From NCBI GenBank assembly GCA_034211175.1, contig JAXHUH010000099.1, positions 1 to 29,011 on the forward strand: a stretch of DNA of 29,011 nucleotides, given 5' to 3'. Below are positions 23,988 through 29,011 of this stretch, in pieces. Source of the stretch: JAXHUH01 sp034211175. Lineage in GTDB: Bacteria > Actinomycetota > Acidimicrobiia > Acidimicrobiales > CAIXPF01. Within the stretch, counting starts at the first letter, position 1. Each line of letters starts with the position of its first letter. The position numbers and the translations under genes were made by a program. The notes under the pieces are model-generated. The model had not been told where the DNA came from. It searched no databases and saw only the letters and a program-made list of their open reading frames with translations.

Positions 23988-24965
23988 TCAGAGGGTCTCG
24001 GCCAGCTCGCGGGCCAGGTACGTCAGGATCACGTCGGCGCCCGCCCGCTTCACCGCGGTGAGCTGCTCCAGGGCGATGGCGGCGCCGTCGATCCAGCCCC
24101 GCTCGGAGGCGGCCTTGATCATCGAGTACTCACCCGACACGTGGTAGGCGGCGAGGGGCACGTCGACCTCGGCCCGGGCGCGGGCGATCACGTCGAGGTA
24201 GGTCACCGCCGGCTTCACCATCAGGATGTCCGCGCCCTCGGACAGGTCGGCGCGGATCTCCTCCATCGCCTCGCGCGGGTTGCGGTAGTCCTGCTGGTAC
24301 GCCTTGCGGTCGCCGCCGCCCTCGATCGTCACGTCGACCGCGTCGCGGAACGGGCCGTAGAGCGCGGACGCGAACTTCGCGGCATAGGCCATGACCGAGA
24401 CCGTCGGGAAGTCGGCCTCGTCGAGCGCGTCGCGGATGGCCATGACCTGGCCGTCCATCATCCCCGACGGGGCGACGACGTCGGCGCCCGCCTCGGCCTG
24501 GGCGACCGCCACCTGGGCGTAGAGGTCCAGGGTGGCGTCGTTGTCGACCTCGCCGTCGGGGGTCACGATGCCGCAGTGGCCGTGCGACGTGTACTCGTCG
24601 AGGCACAGATCGGCCATGAGCACCATGGCGTCGCCGACCTCACGGCGCAGATCGCCGAGCGCGAGCTGGACGATGCCGTCGGGGTCCCACGCGCCCGAGC
24701 CCTCCGGGTCCTTGCGCTCGGGCACCCCGAAGAGGATCACCGCACCCACGCCGAGGTCGGCCAGCTCGCTGACCTCCTTGCGCAGCGACTCCCGGGTGTG
24801 CTGCACGACGCCGGGGAGCGACGAGATCGGTTGGGGCTCGTCGATCCCCTCGCGCACGAACAGCGGGGCGATCAGGTCGTCGACGCCGAGGCTGGTCTCG
24901 GCCACGAGGCGACGCAGCGCCGGGGTCCTGCGCAGGCGACGGAGCCGGCGTTGAGGGAAGCTCAC
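23988..24965 (-). CDS. hemB: Delta-aminolevulinic acid dehydratase (porphobilinogen synthase)
   Basis: Condenses two 5-aminolevulinate molecules to porphobilinogen, the step after HemL. The 325 residues include both Schiff-base lysines, Lys197 (MAYAAKFASALYGPF) and Lys251 (ILMVKPAVTYLD). The metal-binding segment reads ADLCLDEYTSHGHCG: Cys121 and Cys131 are present, but the middle zinc cysteine of the E. coli type is Asp123, a mixed site seen in actinobacteria. GTG start at 24965. Gene order hemB then hemL on the same strand suggests a heme operon. Confidence 0.96.
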   Translation of the reverse strand: MSFPQRRLRRLRRTPALRRLVAETSLGVDDLIAPLFVREGIDEPQPISSLPGVVQHTRESLRKEVSELADLGVGAVILFGVPERKDPEGSGAWDPDGIVQLALGDLRREVGDAMVLMADLCLDEYTSHGHCGIVTPDGEVDNDATLDLYAQVAVAQAEAGADVVAPSGMMDGQVMAIRDALDEADFPTVSVMAYAAKFASALYGPFRDAVDVTIEGGGDRKAYQQDYRNPREAMEEIRADLSEGADILMVKPAVTYLDVIARARAEVDVPLAAYHVSGEYSMIKAASERGWIDGAAIALEQLTAVKRAGADVILTYLARELAETL

Positions 24966-25004
24966 GGGCCGCGATGGTAGTCACGCGCGCCGCGGGTGTT
25001 CCGG

Positions 25005-25021
25005 CCCGGGGCCGCGGCCCG
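25005..25021 (-). terminator. GC-rich palindrome after the FG-GAP gene
   Basis: GGGCCGCGGCCC (25009 to 25020) is a perfect palindrome located 10 bases past the stop at 25031, within the 65-base spacer ahead of hemB. CCGGG/CCCGG pairing around a 7-base loop is an alternative fold. No T-run; a terminator role is tentative. Confidence 0.25.
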
Positions 25022-25030
25022 GCGCCGCGC

Positions 25031-26419
25031 TCAGGCCGGCCGGTTGCGCCAGAGCTCCACGGCCTTCGGGCCGTCGTAGTTCTTACCGACGACATCGGGC
25101 CGCCCGTCACCGTCGACGTCGGCGAACACGGCGTTGTGGGTGCCCTCCTCGGAGAGCTCGATCGGCGTCCACGACGTGCCGTCGCCGCCGTTCACGTAGA
25201 CGACGACCCGGTGGGAGCCGAACGAGTGCATCACCCCGCCGAGCACGTCGTCGTCGCCGTCGCCGTCGACGTCGGCGACCGAGACGCTGTGGGCCCAGCC
25301 GAGGTCGTCGTCGATCACCTGCTCGGCGCCGTCGAGCGTGAACCACGACAGGCGGCCCTCGGTCTCGGGGTGGCCGAGCACGAGGTCGGTCGCGCCGTCG
25401 CCGTCGAGGTCGCCGAGCCCCGGGCGGGCCGCGGCGTCCCACGCGCCCTCGCCGTCGGCCGACACGTCGTGGCGGGCCCAGTCGCGGCCCTCGCCCTCGT
25501 TCTCGTACCAGTACCGGGACGCGACGAGGTCGGCGTCGCCGTCGTCGTCGAGGTCACCGGCGGCCAGGCCCTCGCCGTCGATCTCGTCGACGACGTGGCG
25601 GTCCCAGCCCTCCGTGGCGGGGTCCTCCGGCGCCTCGAACCACACCAGCAGCGGCTCGGCCTTGCGGAACGACACGACGTCGAGACGCTCGTCGCCGTTC
25701 ACGTCGACGACCGTGACGTCGTGGGCCCAGCCGGAGGCGATCTCGTGGCGGTCCCACTCCGGCTCGGGTGCTGCGCCGTCACCCACGGCACCGCCGCTGG
25801 CGCCGAGCTGCTCCCACCACTCGATCGTGTCCCGGTCGATGGCCGAGGCGACCATGTCGAGGTCGCCGTCGTCGTCGAGGTCGGCGACCTGGCCGTCGGT
25901 GGTGAAGTCCCCGGCGCCGATGTGCAGGCGCTCCCAGCCGCCGGTCGGTTCTCCTTCGCCCTCGTCGGCGGCGGCGCCCGGGTTGCGGTACCAGCTCAGG
26001 CCGTCGGCGCCCTCGGCCCCGACGACGATGTCGAGCGGGCCGTCGCCGTCGACGTCGCCGACCGAGACCACGTCGAGGCAACAGCCGTCACCCGAGGGCG
26101 GGTCGGCGTCGACGATCTCGAGCTCGAAGGTCGCCGCGCCGGTTGCGTCGGTCCCCCCGGGTGCCGTCGTCGTCGAGCCGTCGTCCTCGCCGGACGGCGA
26201 GGCGTCCGTGGACGCCGTCTCCGATGGCGACGTCTCCGACGGTGTGCTCGTCGGGTCGACGGCCTCGTCGACCGAGCGGGTCGCGGTCGGCGATGCGTCG
26301 TCCTCGTCGTCCGCCGCGTTGAGCCGCACGACGAGCGCGATGACGAGGATCACCGCGACCGCCCCGGTCGCGACCGCCAGCTCCCTCGTCCTCTTCCGCT
26401 TCGGGGTCGGTGCCGCCAT
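25031..26419 (-). CDS. Membrane-anchored FG-GAP/VCBS seven-repeat beta-propeller protein
   Basis: 462 residues: basic N-terminus (MAAPTPKRKRTREL), one membrane segment (about 14 to 32), a Ser/Thr/Asp-rich linker to about residue 95, then a repeat domain outside the membrane. Seven calcium-binding-type repeats are visible: DVDGDGPLDIV, DLDDDGDLDMV, DVNGDERLDVV, DLDDDGDADLV, DLDGDGATDLV, DVDGDGDDDVL and DVDGDGRPDVV. That fits one seven-bladed propeller. A CC pair sits just before the first repeat (GDGCCLDVV). ATG 26419 has GGAGGAG three bases upstream. Function is unknown; such domains often bind ligands or surfaces. Confidence 0.88.
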   Translation of the reverse strand: MAAPTPKRKRTRELAVATGAVAVILVIALVVRLNAADDEDDASPTATRSVDEAVDPTSTPSETSPSETASTDASPSGEDDGSTTTAPGGTDATGAATFELEIVDADPPSGDGCCLDVVSVGDVDGDGPLDIVVGAEGADGLSWYRNPGAAADEGEGEPTGGWERLHIGAGDFTTDGQVADLDDDGDLDMVASAIDRDTIEWWEQLGASGGAVGDGAAPEPEWDRHEIASGWAHDVTVVDVNGDERLDVVSFRKAEPLLVWFEAPEDPATEGWDRHVVDEIDGEGLAAGDLDDDGDADLVASRYWYENEGEGRDWARHDVSADGEGAWDAAARPGLGDLDGDGATDLVLGHPETEGRLSWFTLDGAEQVIDDDLGWAHSVSVADVDGDGDDDVLGGVMHSFGSHRVVVYVNGGDGTSWTPIELSEEGTHNAVFADVDGDGRPDVVGKNYDGPKAVELWRNRPA

Positions 26420-26487
26420 GATCTCCTCCGATCACGCCCGCCGTGTGTGCGCCCCGGTCCCGGCCCGCCGCCGGGCCCGTCGGGGCG

Positions 26488-27279
26488 TCAGGCCTGCTCC
26501 ACCCGCTCCATCCGCACGCCCGCGTCCCGGGGCCGGAACCCGGCCGGCCACCGGGTCCGACTCGTCGCCCGCGCCCCACGGAACCGGGCCGACGACAGGT
26601 GACGGGCCGACGAGAGGTCCGCGCCGTCGAGCCACGCGCCACCGAGGTCGGCATCGAGCAGATCGGCGCCGCGCAGGTCCGCGCCGCCGAGCCGCGCGTT
26701 GCGCAGGTCCGCCCACCGCAGGTTCGCCCCCTGCAGGTCGGCGTCGCTGAGGTCGACCTGCCGGGCCCGGGCACGGCCCAGCCGCACCCGCCGGAGGTCG
26801 CGACCGGCGAGGATGACACCCTCGAGCCGGGCGCCGCGCAGGTCGGCGCCGCGCAGGTCGAGCTCGTCGAGCGCCCGGCCCCGCACGTCGAGACCGGCGA
26901 GGTCCACGGCGTCGTCGGGGGCCGGGTCATCGCCGTCCCCGGAGGCCGCGCCATCGGGCTCCCGGCCCTCGGTTGCCCCGGGCTCGGCCCCGGCGCCGGC
27001 CGGGACTCGTCCGCCCTCGTCGCCGGGTGCCGCGTCATCGAGTGCTGCGCCGTCGGGAGCCGCGTCATCGGGAGCAGCCTCATCGACGGTGGCGCCGTCG
27101 GGCTGGTTGCCGGCGGTGACGGGCCGGCCGGTGATCCCCAGCCCGTCGGGATCGGTGCCGGCGTCGTGGTCGTGGTCGTTGCCCCGCCGGCGGCTCCGCA
27201 CGGTCACGAAGCCGGCGCCGATGACGAACAACGGGGCGAGCGAGCGGCCCCAGGTGAGCGCCGCGCCGAGCCCGCTCAC
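26488..27279 (-). CDS. Pentapeptide-repeat protein with N-terminal membrane helix
   Basis: 263 residues. Residues 1 to 27 form a hydrophobic segment (LAPLFVIGAGFVTV) followed by RSRRRG. Residues 35 to 125 are acidic, Ala/Asp/Pro-rich and repetitive (DEAAPDDAAPDGAALDDAAP). Residues 125 to 237 are tandem A(D/N)LxX pentapeptides (ADLRGARLEG, ADLQGANLRW, ADLRGADLLD), predicted to form a right-handed quadrilateral beta-helix. GTG 27279 overlaps the preceding stop by four bases (GTGA), with GGGGAGG just upstream; a longer frame to 27792 is rejected. By topology the anchor would put the helix either in the cytoplasm or outside, unresolved here. Function unknown. Confidence 0.82.
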   Translation of the reverse strand: MSGLGAALTWGRSLAPLFVIGAGFVTVRSRRRGNDHDHDAGTDPDGLGITGRPVTAGNQPDGATVDEAAPDDAAPDGAALDDAAPGDEGGRVPAGAGAEPGATEGREPDGAASGDGDDPAPDDAVDLAGLDVRGRALDELDLRGADLRGARLEGVILAGRDLRRVRLGRARARQVDLSDADLQGANLRWADLRNARLGGADLRGADLLDADLGGAWLDGADLSSARHLSSARFRGARATSRTRWPAGFRPRDAGVRMERVEQA

Positions 27280-27482
27280 GACGCCTCCCCGAACGTGTGG
27301 GGGCGGGCGACGAGCGATGCCGGCTCGACGGCGGCGGTCGGGGCCGTGGGCCCGGCCGAACGCCAACGCGGCTCGGCAACGGAGCAGCCGAGCGAGCGTG
27401 CCGTGCGGGGCAGCCGCGCCGGGACGACCAGCAACGAGATGGGTGCGAGCGCGACGATCGCCTCGCCGGGACCGATGTCCAT
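27276..27482 (-). CDS. Small degenerate TatA/TatB-like protein
   Basis: 68 residues. MDIGPGEAIVALAPISLLVV followed by PARLPRTARSLG has the TatA/Hcf106 plan: short N-terminus with G-P-x-E, one helix, then (K/R)LPxxARSLG opening an amphipathic region. The Phe-Gly hinge normal in TatA (LFGPKKLP) is LVVPARLP here, and the following region is short and poor in the usual acidic/basic amphipathic helix. The ATG at 27482 is supported by AGGA seven bases upstream and by this match; an in-frame GTG lies at 27524. It is translationally coupled to the pentapeptide-repeat gene. Assignment to the family is by eye. Confidence 0.6.
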   Translation of the reverse strand: MDIGPGEAIVALAPISLLVVPARLPRTARSLGCSVAEPRWRSAGPTAPTAAVEPASLVARPHTFGEAS

Positions 27483-27545
27483 GTGGGTTCCTTCTTCCCT
27501 CGGGATGACTGTCGGCCGGTGCACACCAGACGTGAAGCACCGGGA

Positions 27546-27571
27546 TGACGCCGCGCGGACGCGCGGCGTCA
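27546..27571 (-). terminator. Strong hairpin overlapping a stop codon
   Basis: TGACGCCGCGC and its complement form an 11-bp perfect stem (27546 to 27556 and 27561 to 27571) with a 4-base loop. The stem includes the TGA of the small membrane gene upstream. No T-run. It may end that transcript or separate it from the TatA-like gene 65 bases further on. Confidence 0.45.
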
Positions 27572-27907
27572 GCGGCCGAGCGGTCGTCCGGGAGGGCCCC
27601 GGGCCGGGACCCGGGTGACGGCCGGACGCGCCGGCCGTGAGGAGAGGATCGACAGGAGGGCGGCGGCACCGAGTGCGGCGATGGCGGCGGCCACCGACGG
27701 GACCACCGCGGCGGCCAGGCCCGGCACGGCGGGCAGGTCGTCGAGATCGGCATCGAGCAGCGGGGTGAGCCGCTCGCCGGCCGGGGCCGCACCGGTTCGG
27801 CCGTTGCGCTCCGGGTCCTCGGGAACGAGCGCGGCGAGGCCCGCCAGCACCAGGCCGGCCACGACCGCGGCGACGGCCGCGGGACGCGGCCGGAGGAACC
27901 CGATCAC
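27569..27907 (-). CDS. Small two-helix membrane protein of unknown function
   Basis: 112 residues with two hydrophobic segments (about 8 to 28 and 62 to 88) joined by a polar loop containing PEDPERNGRTG and LDADLDDLP, and a Pro/Arg-rich C-terminus. I prefer GTG 27907 (GAGG close upstream); the alternative ATG at 27952 would put the N-terminus inside the tandem repeat array. Not recognised. Same strand as the TatA-like and pentapeptide genes. Confidence 0.55.
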   Translation of the reverse strand: MIGFLRPRPAAVAAVVAGLVLAGLAALVPEDPERNGRTGAAPAGERLTPLLDADLDDLPAVPGLAAAVVPSVAAAIAALGAAALLSILSSRPARPAVTRVPARGPPGRPLGR

Positions 27908-27944
27908 ACCCTCACGGTACTGCCGCCGGCCCACCCTCTGGCGC

Positions 27945-28157
27945 TGGCCCACCTACGGCGCAGGGCACCGGCCCACCTACGGCGCAGGGCGCCTCCGGTG
28001 GCCTCGGCCCATCTCGGCGCAGGGCACCGGCCCACCCTCGGCGCAGGGCGCCTCCGGTGGGCTCGGCCCATCTCGGCGCAGGGCACCGGCCCACCCTCGG
28101 CGCAGGGCGCCTCCGGTGGCCTTGGCCCATCTCGGCGCAGGGCGCCTCCGATGGGCT
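27945..28157. repeat. 59-bp tandem repeat array with a 24/35 sub-periodicity
   Basis: Three nearly identical 59-base units (27945, 28004 and 28063) and a shortened fourth from 28122. The core GGCGCAGGGC occurs seven times, starting at 27957, 27981, 28016, 28040, 28075, 28099 and 28134, with spacing 24, 35, 24, 35, 24, 35. So each unit is itself a diverged pair. Several units carry GGCCCACC and GGTGGGC arms able to form hairpins. 59 is not a multiple of three and reading frames through it are low-complexity, so it is probably noncoding. It lies in the 360-base gap between the small membrane gene and the hydrolase gene; I see no other gene in that gap. Confidence 0.9.
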
Positions 28158-28267
28158 CCGGGTCAGCCAATCAACTGACCCACCTCCGGTGAGGTTGGGC
28201 GCCTCGGGTGGGCGCCGGTTGGTCACACCCGATCGTGGGCCAAGCTGACCGTGCGGTCGGCTCGGGG

Positions 28268-29011
28268 TCAGGCGAGGTTCCAGGTGGAGGCGAGAGTGGC
28301 CCAGGCGGCGTTGGCCATGCGGTCGGCGCCGGCGATCGACAGGTGGATGCCGTCACCCTGGCGCATCTTGGCCGAGCTGCCGTCGGCCGCGGGCAGGTAC
28401 TCGGCGAACTGGCCGTTGGCGTCGGAGAACAGCGCGTGGGTGTCGACGAAGGTCACCAGCGGCCGCTTGGCCGCCTCCTCCGCATACACCCGGTTCATGA
28501 TCTGCACACCCTGCTCGAGCGTCTGGTCCCGCATCACCGGCAGGCCGACCCAGGTGAGGGTGCCGCCGGGCTGGGTGAGCAGGTCCATCACCGTGGCCAC
28601 CCGCGAGCGGTACTCGGCCTCCCACTCGGCGCTGCCCCGCTGGAGGATGTTGCCGTCGACCGACAGGTTCTGGTTGTCGTTGGTCCCGAAGAACACGACG
28701 CTCGCCTCGGGCGGGTCCTGGGTCACGACCTCGGCGAGGCGCTGGGGCCAGTCGAAGAAGTCGGGCCGCGACAGGCCCGTCGACACCCGGTAGTCGAGCT
28801 CGGCATCGACCAGGTCGGCGGGGATGATCCGCAGCAGCCCGTTGCCCAGCTCCTGCATCATCGAGTCGCCGGCGATGAACAGGTCGAGCGGCTCGGCCGG
28901 TGTGATCGCCCGCCTGCTCGGCTGGGTCGTGGTGGTCGGCGGAGCGGTCGTGGTCGGCGCCACCGTCGTCGTCGCCCCCTCGGCGGGCACGGTCGTCGCG
29001 GTCGGGTCGGG
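28268..29011 (-). CDS. DUF459/SGNH-type hydrolase, N-terminus off the right edge
   Basis: 248 codons visible; the frame is still open at 29011, so the start lies outside. A Thr/Pro/Ala-rich linker (TTTVAPTTTAPPTTTT) precedes a lipase/esterase-like SGNH domain: block I serine in LFIAGDSMMQELGNGL, the Asn block in VVFFGTNDNQN and the Asp/His block in GDGIHLSIAG near the C-terminus. The G-D-S-x-x-x-x-L-G spacing fits the DUF459 group. The linker implies an extracytoplasmic enzyme attached by an unseen N-terminal helix or signal. An acyl-ester substrate, perhaps on a surface glycan, is inference. Confidence 0.82.
   Translation of the reverse strand, partial: PDPTATTVPAEGATTTVAPTTTAPPTTTTQPSRRAITPAEPLDLFIAGDSMMQELGNGLLRIIPADLVDAELDYRVSTGLSRPDFFDWPQRLAEVVTQDPPEASVVFFGTNDNQNLSVDGNILQRGSAEWEAEYRSRVATVMDLLTQPGGTLTWVGLPVMRDQTLEQGVQIMNRVYAEEAAKRPLVTFVDTHALFSDANGQFAEYLPAADGSSAKMRQGDGIHLSIAGADRMANAAWATLASTWNLA

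Noticed and set aside
27945..28157. CRISPR array
   Set aside because: Units are contiguous and nearly identical with no unique spacers, and no cas gene is present.
27904..28226. Open frames through the repeat array as a repetitive protein gene
   Set aside because: The 59-base unit shifts frame at each copy, no ribosome site precedes the starts, and the products are low-complexity on both strands.

Overview
The window looks like the chromosome of a high-GC actinobacterium. A member of the class Acidimicrobiia is my best guess, based on composition, GTG/TTG starts and gene style; I could not test it by a search. Coding density is high. I saw no rRNA or tRNA gene, transposase, phage gene or CRISPR array.

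Positions 1 to about 17731 hold one long minus-strand respiratory gene cluster. In transcription order it encodes a small membrane protein of unknown function, a two-cluster ferredoxin, a split cytochrome b (b6-like half, then subunit IV-like half), a Rieske protein, a membrane-anchored diheme cytochrome c and a second unknown membrane protein. Nine bases later it runs into nuoA-B-C-D-E-F-G-H-I-J-K-L. nuoL runs off the left edge, and nuoM and nuoN presumably follow. Many genes overlap by 1 to 8 bases. The layout suggests coordinated production of NADH:quinone oxidoreductase (complex I) and a quinol:cytochrome c oxidoreductase of b6c type. A divergent gene at 18250 encodes a membrane-anchored monoheme cytochrome c that may carry electrons from that complex.

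Positions 19232 to 24965 hold a geranylgeranyl-reductase family flavoprotein (possibly saturating menaquinone side chains), an ATP-grasp ligase divergent from a TetR regulator with a strong palindromic operator candidate between them, and hemB and hemL for tetrapyrrole (heme) synthesis. Quinone modification and heme supply both fit the neighbouring respiratory chain.

Positions 25031 to 29011 hold less familiar genes: a membrane-anchored FG-GAP beta-propeller protein, a pentapeptide-repeat protein translationally coupled to a tiny degenerate TatA-like protein, a small two-helix membrane protein, a 59-bp tandem repeat array, and a partial DUF459/SGNH-type hydrolase running off the right edge.

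The most unusual points are a long Ala/Glu-rich coiled-coil segment inside NuoL; a b6-type split cytochrome b that keeps the cysteine used for the extra covalent heme; a short N-terminal motif shared by the cytochrome b subunit IV and the divergent cytochrome c; unknown membrane proteins built into the respiratory operon; the TatA-like/pentapeptide pair; and the 59-bp repeat array.
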